Shown: positions 29,410 through 38,434 of the stretch, in pieces
How positions within the stretch are numbered: position 1 is the stretch's first letter
Layout: every line of letters begins with the position of its first letter
Position numbers and translations under genes: made by a program
Source: Streptomyces griseoluteus
GTDB taxonomy: Bacteria > Actinomycetota > Actinomycetes > Streptomycetales > Streptomycetaceae
NCBI RefSeq assembly: GCF_004784465.1
Contig: NZ_SRRU01000001.1
Span: forward strand, 682,001-746,000
Direction of reading: 5' to 3'
DNA length: 64,000 bases
The notes under the pieces: generated by a model
Seen by the model: the letters and a program-made list of their open reading frames with translations, nothing else
Databases searched by the model: none
Told to the model about the DNA's origin: nothing

Positions 29410-29721
29410 TCACCCGGTCGGGTCGTCCGGCTTGCCGTGCGGCGTGTTGTCCCGCCTCGGCCTGGACCAGGGCCAGCGAAGCCGGTCGGCGTCGCCGAGG
29501 CCCTCCGGGTCGTGCACGTACTTCCACCCCCGCACCAGCCCCAGCCTCTTGGTATGTCCACGCGGGGTGCGCCGGTACACCAGCACCGTGGGCGGCCCGC
29601 CGGCCGCGTCCGGGACCGGGATGCGGTACGTCTTCGGGGGGTGGCCGGTCGGGCCGAGCAGCACGGGCAGCACCCGGCCGTCCATCGGTCCGCCCTCGAA
29701 GGGGGTGTCCTGACTCTTCAC
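29410..29721 (-). CDS. Small conserved-looking unknown protein
   Basis: 103 aa from GTG 29721, overlapping the TetR stop (GTGA), so translationally coupled to it. The sequence is Pro/Arg-rich, with YRIPVPD, TVLVYRRTPRG and GWKYVHDPEG segments that suggest a small beta-rich domain. No signal peptide or metal motif is visible. I do not recognise the family. An internal Met 12 residues in is a second possible start. Position suggests a link to the TetR/diiron oxygenase unit. Confidence 0.6.
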   Translation of the reverse strand: MKSQDTPFEGGPMDGRVLPVLLGPTGHPPKTYRIPVPDAAGGPPTVLVYRRTPRGHTKRLGLVRGWKYVHDPEGLGDADRLRWPWSRPRRDNTPHGKPDDPTG

Positions 29722-30386
29722 GCCCTCAAGTCTCGGTCATCCCCGGCGATCGCGGCGACGACGGCCGCCGTCTGCGGGTCGCGGCCTGCGGTCACCACCA
29801 GGACGGCGGTGAACTGCTCGACCAGCCAGTCCCGCAGCTCGTCTTTCGGCGGCCGCTTGTCCTCGTCCAGCCACATCAGCGAGGACGCCTCGACCGCCGC
29901 GACCCACATCCGCACCGTCATCCGCAGCCGGGGTCCCGGCTCGGTCACCCCGAGGTGGCTGTAGAGGTGCTCGGCGGCGGCCCGGCGCACCCCGTCCACG
30001 ATGGCCGTGGTCCGGGAGGTCTCCACCACGCTGCCACCCTGGAGCAGGGCGCTGAACCCGGTGTCGTGCTCGTCCACGAAGGCCAGGTAGCGGTCGAGGA
30101 CCCGCGCGAGCCGGGCCGCCGTCGGCCCCTCGCGGGGCTCGTCGAAGCAGAGCCGCAGCGCCTCGGCGGCCGACGTCAGCGCGGCCTCGTAGAGCTGCTG
30201 CTTGCCGCCGGGGAAGTAGCGGTAGACCAGCGGGCGGGAGACCCCGGCCGCCTCCGCCACGTCGTCCAGCGAGACGTCCTCGGGGGCGCGGTGCGCGAAG
30301 AGGGCCAGCGCCGATTCCAGGAGCTGACCGCGGCGCTGTTCCACGCTGAGGCGTCGGTAGGCGGGGGTGGCGGCCTGCGGGGTCAT
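29718..30386 (-). CDS. TetR-family transcriptional regulator
   Basis: 222 aa from ATG 30386 (the frame stays open upstream but the HTH domain starts here). N-terminal HTH: RRGQLLESALALFAHRAPEDVSLDDVAEAAGVSRPLVYRYF-type spacing at residues 15-55, with recognition helix SRPLVYRYF. The ligand-binding C-terminal domain is helical. It lies 50 bp downstream of the diiron oxygenase gene on the same strand, so it probably controls that operon. Confidence 0.92.
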   Translation of the reverse strand: MTPQAATPAYRRLSVEQRRGQLLESALALFAHRAPEDVSLDDVAEAAGVSRPLVYRYFPGGKQQLYEAALTSAAEALRLCFDEPREGPTAARLARVLDRYLAFVDEHDTGFSALLQGGSVVETSRTTAIVDGVRRAAAEHLYSHLGVTEPGPRLRMTVRMWVAAVEASSLMWLDEDKRPPKDELRDWLVEQFTAVLVVTAGRDPQTAAVVAAIAGDDRDLRA

Positions 30387-30436
30387 GACTGGCAGCGTAA
30401 TCGCTCCCCTCCCGGCCGCCCTGCCCGGTCGCATCG

Positions 30437-31375
30437 CTACGCCAGCAGCCCCGACGCCTTCCACAGCCGCCGTCCGGCGCCGCGCAGGACGCCGATCTCG
30501 TCCAGGAACTCGGTGAGCCGGCCCGCGCCGGTCTGCATCACCTCGCGCCGGTGCCCGCTGGCCTTCACCTGGGCCAGCGCCTCGCGCTTGTCGAGGCCGA
30601 CGTTGGTGTACACCTCCGGGTTGATGAAGGCGATGGAGAAGATCCGCGCGAACTCGCCGGAGGTGATACGGGTGAACTCCCGCGACCACTTCGGCGCCGT
30701 CACCATCTGGCGGCGCAGCTCCTCACGGGCGTACCGGACGTGCCGGGCCTCCTCCACCACGTGGATGCGCGTGACGCCCCGGATCAGGGGCTGCACCCGC
30801 TCGTCGGGGAAGGTGAGCCGCTGCATCCAGTCCAGCACCTCCTCGCCGAGCAGGGTGGCGGTGAAGGAGCCGGGCGTGGTGGAGATGGTCTTGAACAGGC
30901 GCCCGAGGTTCTGGTGGGCCCGGCTCACCGGGTACCAGGGGGTGCCGCCGCGGGTGACCACGCGGGCGAACATCTTGGAGTGCCGGCACTCGTCCTCGAT
31001 CTCGGTGAGCGCGTACCGGACGTGGGCGCTGGTGGCCGGCTTGTCGTAGATGTGCCGGACCAGCAGCTGCATCAGGATCAGCTCGAACCAGATGCCCAGC
31101 GAGGCGAGCGCGGCGGCCTCGTGCCGGGACAGGTCGATGCGCTGCTCCTCGCTCATCCTGTGCCACAGCGGGGTGCCGTACAGCGACACCAGCTCCGGGG
31201 GCCAGAACCACTTGCCCTCCTCGAAGGGGGCGTCCCAGTCCAGCTCCTTGTCCGGGTCGAAGGAGTGCTTGGCGGAGGAGACGAGCAGTCGCTCGGCCAC
31301 CTGCTCGCGGTCCTTCAGCGCGCCGAGCGCGTCGCGCAGCCCGTCGAGCGCGTCCGCTTCCGTCAGGGTCGTCAT
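30437..31375 (-). CDS. AurF-like diiron oxygenase
   Basis: 312 aa. Two carboxylate-histidine pairs fit a diiron site: E129-x2-H132 (EDECRH) and E209-x2-H212 (EEARHVRY), with E98 and E178/E179 as further ligands. This is the p-aminobenzoate N-oxygenase AurF family, whose members oxidise aryl amines to nitro compounds, though many are uncharacterised. No secondary-metabolite genes flank it, so a housekeeping or detoxification role is as likely as antibiotic biosynthesis. It forms an operon with the TetR gene. Confidence 0.85.
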   Translation of the reverse strand: MTTLTEADALDGLRDALGALKDREQVAERLLVSSAKHSFDPDKELDWDAPFEEGKWFWPPELVSLYGTPLWHRMSEEQRIDLSRHEAAALASLGIWFELILMQLLVRHIYDKPATSAHVRYALTEIEDECRHSKMFARVVTRGGTPWYPVSRAHQNLGRLFKTISTTPGSFTATLLGEEVLDWMQRLTFPDERVQPLIRGVTRIHVVEEARHVRYAREELRRQMVTAPKWSREFTRITSGEFARIFSIAFINPEVYTNVGLDKREALAQVKASGHRREVMQTGAGRLTEFLDEIGVLRGAGRRLWKASGLLA

Positions 31376-31495
31376 GGCCTTTGGTCACCTCGTCCAGCCA
31401 GGGGTACGTCGTCGTCCGCCTCTTATGAGACTGCGTGTCAGCAAGGGCGTCAATCCCTCGCGCACGACTTTTACCGACGACGGGTCACCTCCGGC

Positions 31496-32989
31496 TCAGG
31501 AACCGAGCACCGCCCGCATCACATCCCGGGCGATCGGCGCCGCGTCCCCGCCCCCGCTGATCTCCCCCCGGTCCGCCGAGGCGTCCTCCACCACCACCGC
31601 GACCGCCACCGCCGGCTCCGGCGCGCCGTCCGCCTGCGCCCAGGAGACGAACCAGGCGTACGGCAGCCCGGTGTTGCCGACCCCGTGCTGCGCGGTGCCC
31701 GTCTTGCCGCCGACCGTGGCACCCCGGATCGCCGCGTTGCCGCCGGTGCCGCGCTCCACCGCGTCCCGCATCAGCTCCTTGAGCCGGGACGCCGTCGACG
31801 CCCGCACGACCTGCGTCAGCGGATGGGTGCCGCCGCCCGCGACCGTCTCACCGCTGGAGCGGGTGGTGCGCTCCACGAGGTACGGCGCCCGCGCCTGCCC
31901 GCCGTTCGCCACCGCCGCCGACACCATCGCCATCTGGAGCGGGGTGGCCCGCGTGTTGTACTGCCCGATGGAGGACAGGCCGAGCTGCGCCTTGTCCACC
32001 ACCGTGTCGAAGGTGGACTCCGCCACCGCGAACGGCACCCGGAGCTCCGTGTCGTTGAAGCCGAAGGCCCCCGCCGTCGCCGCCATGTCCCCCAGCCCCA
32101 CGTCCACGCCCAGCTTGGCGAACACCGTGTTGCAGGACCACGCGAACGCCTCCCGCAGCGAAGCGTCCCGGCAGCCGTCGGCCTCGTTGGTCAGCCGGGT
32201 GGTGGTGCCCGGCAGCCGGTACGGGTCGGGGGAGTCGGTCGGCGCGTCCAGATCCGTGATCACCCCGGCGTCCAGCGCTGCCGCCGCCGTGACCACCTTG
32301 AACGTCGACCCCGGCGGATACGTCTGCCGCACCGCCCGGTTCAGCATCGGCTTGTCCGGATCGGCGTTCAGCTGCTCCCACGCCGCCGTCGCGCCCGTAC
32401 CGTTCCCCGACAGCCGCGCCGGGTCGTACGACGGGGTCGACACCAGCGCCAGCACCCTGCCCGTGGCCGGCTCGATCGCGGCCACCGCCCCCTTGCGGCC
32501 GCGCAGCCCCTGGTACGCGGCCCGCTGGGCCCTCGCGTTCAGCGTGGTGACGACGTTCCCGCCGGGCGCCGCCCCGCTCGCCGTGTCGTGCCACACCGGG
32601 AACTGCGACAGCAGCGGATCGGTGCCGGACAGCAGCCGGTCCTCCGCGTGCTCCAGGAAGGTCGAGCCGAAGCGCTGCGAGGCGAAGCCGGTCACCGGGG
32701 CGTACAACGGGCCGTCCAGGTAGGTGCGTTCGTAGCGGAGCTGCTCGCCGGTGTCGCGGGAGCCGGTCACCGGCGCGCCGCCGACCAGGATGTTCCCGCG
32801 CGGCTGCTGGTAACGGGCGATGGCCGAGCGCCGGTTGGCCGGGTTGTCCCCGTACGCGCCCGCCTCGACCACCTGCACCCGCGCCGCGTTCGCCAGCAGC
32901 GCCAGCAGGAGGAGGCCGCAGAAGACCAGGGCGTGCCGGATGTACGGGGCCATCGGGCGGGTGCCGCCGTAGTCGCCCGGTCCGCTCAC
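31496..32989 (-). CDS. Class B penicillin-binding protein (PBP2-like)
   Basis: 497 aa from GTG 32989, overlapping the FtsW stop (GTGA). One transmembrane helix at about 16-36 is followed by the dimerisation domain and a transpeptidase domain with S228-T-F-K231, S285-C-N287 and K429-T-G431. It crosslinks peptidoglycan stem peptides outside the membrane. Coupled translation with a SEDS protein is the usual SEDS-bPBP glycosyltransferase/transpeptidase pair. In Streptomyces such extra pairs often serve sporulation septation; that role is inference. Confidence 0.95.
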   Translation of the reverse strand: MSGPGDYGGTRPMAPYIRHALVFCGLLLLALLANAARVQVVEAGAYGDNPANRRSAIARYQQPRGNILVGGAPVTGSRDTGEQLRYERTYLDGPLYAPVTGFASQRFGSTFLEHAEDRLLSGTDPLLSQFPVWHDTASGAAPGGNVVTTLNARAQRAAYQGLRGRKGAVAAIEPATGRVLALVSTPSYDPARLSGNGTGATAAWEQLNADPDKPMLNRAVRQTYPPGSTFKVVTAAAALDAGVITDLDAPTDSPDPYRLPGTTTRLTNEADGCRDASLREAFAWSCNTVFAKLGVDVGLGDMAATAGAFGFNDTELRVPFAVAESTFDTVVDKAQLGLSSIGQYNTRATPLQMAMVSAAVANGGQARAPYLVERTTRSSGETVAGGGTHPLTQVVRASTASRLKELMRDAVERGTGGNAAIRGATVGGKTGTAQHGVGNTGLPYAWFVSWAQADGAPEPAVAVAVVVEDASADRGEISGGGDAAPIARDVMRAVLGS

Positions 32990-34347
32990 GGGGCCTCCTC
33001 GCCGTCGTACTGGCTGCGCGCCGAGTCGCTCACCCGGATCAGCAGGGCCACGATCGCCCAGTTGGTGACCACCGAGGAGCCGCCCTGGGCGAGGAACGGC
33101 ATCGCCATGCCGGTCAGCGGGATCAGCCCGGTCACCCCGCCCGCGATCACGAACACCTGGAGCGCCAGGATCGACGCCAGCCCCACCGCCAGCAGCCGCC
33201 CGAACGGCTCCCGCAGGGCGAGGGCGGCCCGGAATCCCCGCTCCACCAGCAGGGCGTAGAGCAGGAAGATCGCCGCGAGCCCGGCGAGGCCCAGCTCCTC
33301 ACCGGCCGTCGCCAGGATGAAGTCCGACTTGGTGGCGAAGCCGATCAGCGTGGAGTGGCCGAGTCCCAGCCCGGTGCCGGTCGTCCCGCCCGCCGCGAAG
33401 GCGAACAGCGACTGGGCGAGCTGGTTGGGTCCCTCGCCCGCGTCGATGGAGGCGAAGGGATGCAGCCAGTCCTCGATCCGGCCGTGCACATGCGGCTCCA
33501 GATGCCCGACCGCCCACGCGCCGAGCACCGCCAGCACCAGCCCCACCGCGATCCAGCCGGTCCGCCCGGTCGCCACGTACAGCAGCACCACGAACAGGCC
33601 GAAGAAGAGCAGCGAGGTGCCGAGGTCCCGCTCCAGCACCAGCACCCCGACGCTCAGCAGCCAGATCGTCACGATCGGCCCCAGCACCCGCCCGGTCGGG
33701 AACTGCAGCCGCCACAACCGGCGCCCGGTGTACGCCAGCGCGCTGCGGTTCGCGGCCAGGTACGCGGCGAAGAACACCGCGAGCAGCACCTTGGCGAACT
33801 CGCCCGGCTGGATGGAGAACCCCGCGATCCTGATCCAGATCCGGGCGCCGTTGACCGCCGGGAACAGGATCGGCAGCAGCAACAGCACCAGCGCGGCCGC
33901 CACGCACACGTACGAGTACCGCTGGAGCACCCGGTGGTCGCGCAGCCCCAGCACGACCACGATGAACAGCCCCACCCCGAGCGTCGACCACACCAGCTGC
34001 GCCGGGGCCGCCCGGTCGGCCGGGGTCTGGAGGTCGAGCCGGTAGATCAGCACCAGCCCGAGCCCGTTCAGCAGCACCGCGATGGGCAGCGGCAGTGGAT
34101 CGGCGTACGGCGCCCGCAGCCGCACCGCGATGTGCGCGAGCAGCGCGAGACCGCCGAGCCCGGCCCCGTACCCCGCCGCGCCGGGCGGTACGGAACCGGT
34201 GCGGGCCAGGCCGACCGCGCAGTAGCCGTACACCGACAGCAGCACGGCCAGCACGATCAGGGCCAGCTCGACCCCGCGCCGCCGGGGCAGCCGGGGGCGC
34301 GGGACGGCGGTGCGGGAGGCGGGCGGCGCGGTCCCGGCCTGGGTCAT
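32986..34347 (-). CDS. SEDS-family glycosyltransferase (FtsW/RodA-like)
   Basis: 453 aa with about twelve transmembrane helices. SEDS signatures are present: NGARIWIRIAGFSIQPGEFAK, the ERDLGTSLLFFG region, and a C-terminal FATKSDFILATAGEE and GITGLIPLTG-like segment (VTGLIPLTGMAMPF). SEDS proteins polymerise lipid II into glycan strands with a class B PBP partner, here encoded by the overlapping next gene. The SH3-like secreted protein gene lies 25 bp upstream in the same direction. Confidence 0.95.
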   Translation of the reverse strand: MTQAGTAPPASRTAVPRPRLPRRRGVELALIVLAVLLSVYGYCAVGLARTGSVPPGAAGYGAGLGGLALLAHIAVRLRAPYADPLPLPIAVLLNGLGLVLIYRLDLQTPADRAAPAQLVWSTLGVGLFIVVVLGLRDHRVLQRYSYVCVAAALVLLLLPILFPAVNGARIWIRIAGFSIQPGEFAKVLLAVFFAAYLAANRSALAYTGRRLWRLQFPTGRVLGPIVTIWLLSVGVLVLERDLGTSLLFFGLFVVLLYVATGRTGWIAVGLVLAVLGAWAVGHLEPHVHGRIEDWLHPFASIDAGEGPNQLAQSLFAFAAGGTTGTGLGLGHSTLIGFATKSDFILATAGEELGLAGLAAIFLLYALLVERGFRAALALREPFGRLLAVGLASILALQVFVIAGGVTGLIPLTGMAMPFLAQGGSSVVTNWAIVALLIRVSDSARSQYDGEEAP

Positions 34348-34372
34348 CGGCGGGAGTTCCGCTGGCGGGGGA

Positions 34373-34783
34373 TCAGCACCAGCGCGGGACGGGCCCGACG
34401 TTGCCGATGTACCGGGCCGAGGCCCACGCCCAGGTGCCGTCCGTCAGCAGGTACCAGAGCGGGTTGTCGCCGACCCGGTCGCCGTTCACCTTGCAGTAGA
34501 TGGACACGTGCTCGCCCTGCTTCGCGAAGCGGACGCGGCGGGTGCCGCGGTCCGGGCGGTCGTGCAGCCAGATGCCGCCCTTGGCGGTCACCACACCCTC
34601 GTACCGGCGCGGGTCGCGGTCGCCGCGCCCGCCCGCGTGCCCGTCCGGGCCGCCCTCCTGCTGAGCGGCCGGCGCACCCCCGGCCGGGCCGTCCGAGGCA
34701 CCGGCGGGCACCGCCCCGCCGAGCAGTACGCCCGTCACGGCCCCCAGAGCCAGGCCGTGGAAGAGGACGGAACGCAGGGACAT
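34373..34783 (-). CDS. Secreted SH3-like protein at head of SEDS-PBP operon
   Basis: 136 aa from ATG 34783 behind GGAGG. Signal peptide of about 29 residues (cleavage near AGA-SD), a Gly/Ala/Asp-rich linker to residue 60, then a beta-rich domain (GIWLHDRPDRGTRRV, VSIYCKVNGD, DGTWAWASARYIGNVG) resembling bacterial SH3. A conserved Cys pair (97, 136) could form a disulfide. It may bind wall glycan or peptide near the SEDS-PBP2 pair; this is inferred from position only. Confidence 0.75.
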   Translation of the reverse strand: MSLRSVLFHGLALGAVTGVLLGGAVPAGASDGPAGGAPAAQQEGGPDGHAGGRGDRDPRRYEGVVTAKGGIWLHDRPDRGTRRVRFAKQGEHVSIYCKVNGDRVGDNPLWYLLTDGTWAWASARYIGNVGPVPRWC

Positions 34784-34928
34784 GGAAGACCTCCGGAAAA
34801 GGACGGAACTGACTAACCGCCACATTAGGAGTTCACGGGTGCGGTGGCGCGCCGCAGTGGGCCATCGGGGAGGAGACGCTTGCTCCCTTCGGGGCGCGCT
34901 GGTCCCATGGGTGGGGGGTGATGGTGCG

Positions 34929-35714
34929 ATGAGCGGACTCAGGGTGGTGCCGAGCCGGGGGCGGCTGTACGTGTGCGACGCGGGCGGGGGTGGCGTCGCC
35001 TGGTACGACCGGGGGAGCGGCCGGGTCAGCCTGCTCGTCGCCGAACGCGAGCGGGACGTGCTCGACGCGCTGAAGCCCTTCCTCACCGGCCCGGTGACCC
35101 TCGGACCGCCCCCGGTCCCGGACGCCGCCGAACTCGCCCGGCTGACCCTGCCCCCGGACGACGACCTCGCCCCGAACCGCCCGGGCGAGGCCCTGCTGGT
35201 GGCCCTCGACCGCGCGCCCGCCCCCAGGTTCCGTGCCGACCCGCGCCGCCGCGCCCTCCTCGCGGAACAGACCGTCGGCGCGGCCCTGGACCGGCTGGAG
35301 GAGGCGGGCTGCCGCACCCTGCACTCGATACCGCTGCCCGGCGGCGGCCGCATCCCGCACCTGCTCGTCGGCCCCGCCGGCCTCTTCGCCGTCGGCGCGC
35401 TGTACGCCCGCGGGCGGCGGGTGCGGCTCTCCGGCCCGCTGGTCGCGGTCGGCCGCCGCCCGCCCGAACCCCTCCCGCGCCGACTGCGCGCCGACGCCGG
35501 GCGTGCCGGGTACGCGCTGACGGCGGGGGTGCGCCCGGTGCTGGTCCTGGTCGGTCCGGCCGAGGTGAGCGTCACGGGGGATGCCGGGGGTCTGCGGGTG
35601 CTGCGGGAGACGGAGCTGCCGGGCCTCGCCCGTCCGGGCGCCGTACTGCGGCCTTCCGAGGTGGAGGCGCTGTACGCGCGGGCGCGGGACCGGCGGACGT
35701 GGGCCCGGCTGTGA
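34929..35714 (+). CDS. NERD-domain-like protein
   Basis: 261 aa from ATG 34929 (GGGGGTGAT upstream). The central part (AEQTVGAALDRLEEAG, then IPHLLVGPAGLFAVGA) fits the NERD fold, a nuclease-related domain with a restriction-endonuclease-like core. The usual catalytic Asp/Lys residues are not clear; DxxxxG patterns are weak. It is convergent with the LigD polymerase-domain gene, whose stop is adjacent. Nuclease activity is therefore uncertain. Confidence 0.65.
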   Translation: MSGLRVVPSRGRLYVCDAGGGGVAWYDRGSGRVSLLVAERERDVLDALKPFLTGPVTLGPPPVPDAAELARLTLPPDDDLAPNRPGEALLVALDRAPAPRFRADPRRRALLAEQTVGAALDRLEEAGCRTLHSIPLPGGGRIPHLLVGPAGLFAVGALYARGRRVRLSGPLVAVGRRPPEPLPRRLRADAGRAGYALTAGVRPVLVLVGPAEVSVTGDAGGLRVLRETELPGLARPGAVLRPSEVEALYARARDRRTWARL

Positions 35715-36596
35715 CTACGGCAGCCGTGCCGCCCGCTTCGGGTCGAGGAGACCCGCGAGGAGATCCCCGTACCGCTCCACCCTGGGCGCGACGTCCTCGG
35801 GGAGGAACGTCAGCTCGGCCGGGTCGCTGCAGCGCTCGACCTCTTCCCAGGTGACGGGCGTGGAGACGGTGGGGGCGCTGCGGGCGCGGACGGTGTAGGG
35901 GGCGGCGGTGGTCTTGCGAGCCGCGTTCTGGCTCCAGTCGACGAACACCTTGCCCGGCCTCAGGCTCCGGGTCATCCGGTGCAGCACCAGCCCCGGCATC
36001 GCCCGTTCCGCCTCCACCGCGAGCGCCTTGGCGTAGTCGCTCGCCTCCGCCGAGGACCCGCCCCGCACCGACGCCAGCAGGTGCAGCCCCTTGGACCCGG
36101 CGGTCTTGGCGTACGCCTCGATGCCGTCCGCCGCGAGCCGCTCCCGCAGCCACAGGGCGACCTCGCAGCAGTGGACGACCGTCGCGGGCGCGCCGGGGTC
36201 GAGGTCGAACACCAGCCGGTCGGCTTCGTCCGGCTTCTGGACCAGCCACTGGTGGGTGTGGAACTCGGTCACCAGGTTCGCCGCCCACATCAGGCTCGGC
36301 AGGTCCTGGATCACCACCATCCGGGCCGCGCCCGCGGAACGGGGCACCTCGGCGGTCGTGACCCAGTCGGGCGTACCCGGCGGCACGTTCTTGGTGAAGA
36401 ACACCTCCCCGTCGGGGCCGTCCGGATACCGCAGCAGGGACACCGCCCGGTCCCGCAGATGCGGCAGCAGCACCCCGGCGGCGGTGGCGTAGTAGTGCAG
36501 CAGCTCGCCCTTGGTGAAGCCGGTCTCCGGGTACAGCACCTTCTCCAGATTGCTGAGCGAGACCCGCCGTCCCTCCACCTCCGTCACTGGCGTCAT
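35715..36596 (-). CDS. LigD-type NHEJ polymerase domain protein
   Basis: 293 aa, a stand-alone LigD polymerase/primase domain. Signatures: LSNLEKVLYPETGFTKGELLHYY at the N-terminus, metal-binding FDLDPG near residue 130, and KTAGSKGLHLL. It adds nucleotides, with a preference for ribonucleotides, at double-strand breaks in non-homologous end joining. It is divergent from ku with a 65-bp spacer, an arrangement expected for joint control. No ATP-dependent ligase domain is present here; it must be encoded elsewhere. Confidence 0.93.
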   Translation of the reverse strand: MTPVTEVEGRRVSLSNLEKVLYPETGFTKGELLHYYATAAGVLLPHLRDRAVSLLRYPDGPDGEVFFTKNVPPGTPDWVTTAEVPRSAGAARMVVIQDLPSLMWAANLVTEFHTHQWLVQKPDEADRLVFDLDPGAPATVVHCCEVALWLRERLAADGIEAYAKTAGSKGLHLLASVRGGSSAEASDYAKALAVEAERAMPGLVLHRMTRSLRPGKVFVDWSQNAARKTTAAPYTVRARSAPTVSTPVTWEEVERCSDPAELTFLPEDVAPRVERYGDLLAGLLDPKRAARLP

Positions 36597-36661
36597 AGGA
36601 TGACAATCCCAGAAATGGGACGAATGGGATAAATCGAAACCGTACGGAAGGGACCCGGCAC

Positions 36662-37705
36662 GTGCGATCCATCTGGAACGGCGCCATCTCCTTCGGCCTC
36701 GTCAGCATCCCGATCAAGCTGGTGAACGCCACCGAGAGCCACGCAGTCTCCTTCCGTCAGGTCCACACCGAGGACAACGGCCGCATCCGCTACCGCAAGG
36801 TCTGCGAACTGGAGGACCGCGAGGTCACCCAGTCCGAGATCGGCAAGGCGTACGAGGGCGCCGACGGCGAGATGATCCCGATCACCGACGACGACCTCTC
36901 CCACCTCCCGCTGCCCACCGCCCGCACGATCGAGATCGTCGCCTTCGTCCCGGCCGACCGCATCGACCCGCTCCAGATGGACGCGGCGTACTACATCGCC
37001 GCCGCCGGGGCGCCGGCCGCCAAGCCGTACACCCTGCTGCGCGAGGCCCTCAAGCGCAGCCACAAGGTCGCCATCGCCAAGTTCGCGCTGCGCGGGCGGG
37101 AGCGGCTGGGGATGCTGCGCGTGGTCGACGACGTGATCGTCCTGCACGGCCTGCTCTGGCCCGACGAGGTGCGCGCCCCCGAGGGCGTCGCCCCCGACGT
37201 GGACGTCACCGTCCGCGACAAGGAACTGGACCTCGCGGACGCCCTCATGGACACCCTGGGGGAGGTCGACCTCAACGACCTGCACGACGAGTACCGCGAG
37301 GCCGTCGAGGAGGTCATCGCCGCCAAGGCCGCCGGCGAGACCCCGCCCGCGGCGCCCGCCCCGGCCGGCGACGGCAAGGTCCTCGACCTCATGGCCGCGC
37401 TGGAGAAGAGCGTCCGAGAGGCCCGCGAGTCGCGGGGCGGCGCGGGGGAGGCGGAGGTGCGGGACCTGCACGGGCGGGGGACGCCGAAGGAGACGGGGGC
37501 GAAGAAGTCGACGTCCACCACGGGGAAGACGGCCGCGAAGAAGACGGCGAGCGCGCGGAAGTCGACGTCGAAGGCGGGGGAGTCGAAGGGGGCGGCGAAG
37601 AAGGCGACGACGTCCAAGTCCACACCGAAGGCGACGGAGAAGAAGGCCGCGGCGAAGAAGGCGCCGGCGAAGAAGAGGGCGGCTTCGGGGAAGCGGTCGG
37701 CTTGA
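36662..37705 (+). CDS. ku: Ku DNA end-binding protein with Lys-rich tail
   Basis: 347 aa from GTG 36662. The Ku core spans residues 1-250 (SIWNGAISFGLVSIPIKL, EAVEEVIAAKAAG). After residue 265 comes an 80-residue tail rich in Lys, Ala, Ser and Thr with repeated AAKKA/SKSTPK units, a DNA-binding extension seen in many actinobacterial Ku proteins. Ku binds broken ends and recruits LigD. The spacer to the divergent polymerase gene contains a small dyad TCCCA-GAAA-TGGGA (36607-36620), a possible operator. Confidence 0.95.
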   Translation: MRSIWNGAISFGLVSIPIKLVNATESHAVSFRQVHTEDNGRIRYRKVCELEDREVTQSEIGKAYEGADGEMIPITDDDLSHLPLPTARTIEIVAFVPADRIDPLQMDAAYYIAAAGAPAAKPYTLLREALKRSHKVAIAKFALRGRERLGMLRVVDDVIVLHGLLWPDEVRAPEGVAPDVDVTVRDKELDLADALMDTLGEVDLNDLHDEYREAVEEVIAAKAAGETPPAAPAPAGDGKVLDLMAALEKSVREARESRGGAGEAEVRDLHGRGTPKETGAKKSTSTTGKTAAKKTASARKSTSKAGESKGAAKKATTSKSTPKATEKKAAAKKAPAKKRAASGKRSA

Positions 37706-38434
37706 GGGGGTGGGGGGCGGCGGTGCGGGTGGAGGTGGGGTTGGCGGTGCGGGTGGGCCTGGCGGCCGGGGGCGGCACGGTAGGGGAGGGGGCAGTGGGC
37801 GAGCTGGGACCGTGGTCCGGGCTGCGGTGAGCGGGTAGCCGGTGGCTGGGGGCGGCACAGGGCTCCTCCGTGGCCACCCGCGCCCGCGTGAGTGGGGCAG
37901 TGGGCGAGCTGGGACCGTGGTCCGGGCTGCGGTGAGCGGGGTGGCCGGTGACTGGGGCGAGGGCGTCGTGCGCGTCGACCGTGCCGCCTGAGTCGGGAGG
38001 GCGAGGGTGTTCTGGAGGGTGTGGTGAGCGCGGCGGCCGGGGCGGACGTTGTCCACGTCGGCCTGGGGCGCGCGGGTGGGGGCGGCGGGGGTGTTGTGGA
38101 GGGTGTGGTGAGCGTGGCGGTCGGGCGGGCGTAGTCCACGTCGGCCCCGGCGGGCATGGGTCGGGGCGGCGGGTGTGACCTGGACCGGTGGGTGTCGGCC
38201 TCGGTGAGGGGGAGGTCCGGTGGCCGGGGCGAGGCGTCATCCATGTCGGCCCGTACCGCGGAGTGGGGGCATCGGGGGTGACCTGGGGCGATCGCCTCGG
38301 CCCCGGCGAGCGCGGCGCCCCGGGGCCAGAACCGGCGTCAGCCACGTACCCGAGGTCGCCGCCCGCGCACGCCCTCACCTCCCGTACCTCGGATTCCCCT
38401 CCCCGAACGGCGCGCCCTCAGGCACGATGAACGT
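37706..38434 (+). repeat. G-rich intergenic region with direct repeats
   Basis: 729 bp strongly skewed to G on the plus strand. An exact 46-bp direct repeat occurs at 37790-37835 and 37895-37940. A second, diverged pair (about 54 bp, containing GAGGGTGTGGTGAGCG) starts near 38013 and 38097. No frame has a credible start and codon pattern. Runs of GGGG could form quadruplexes in the plus-strand transcript. It looks like expanded non-coding sequence rather than a gene. Confidence 0.7.

Noticed and set aside
36593..38056. Minus-strand frame opposite ku and the G-rich block
   Set aside because: Composed of Pro/Arg/Leu runs from the repeats and the antisense of the Ku tail; no start region.
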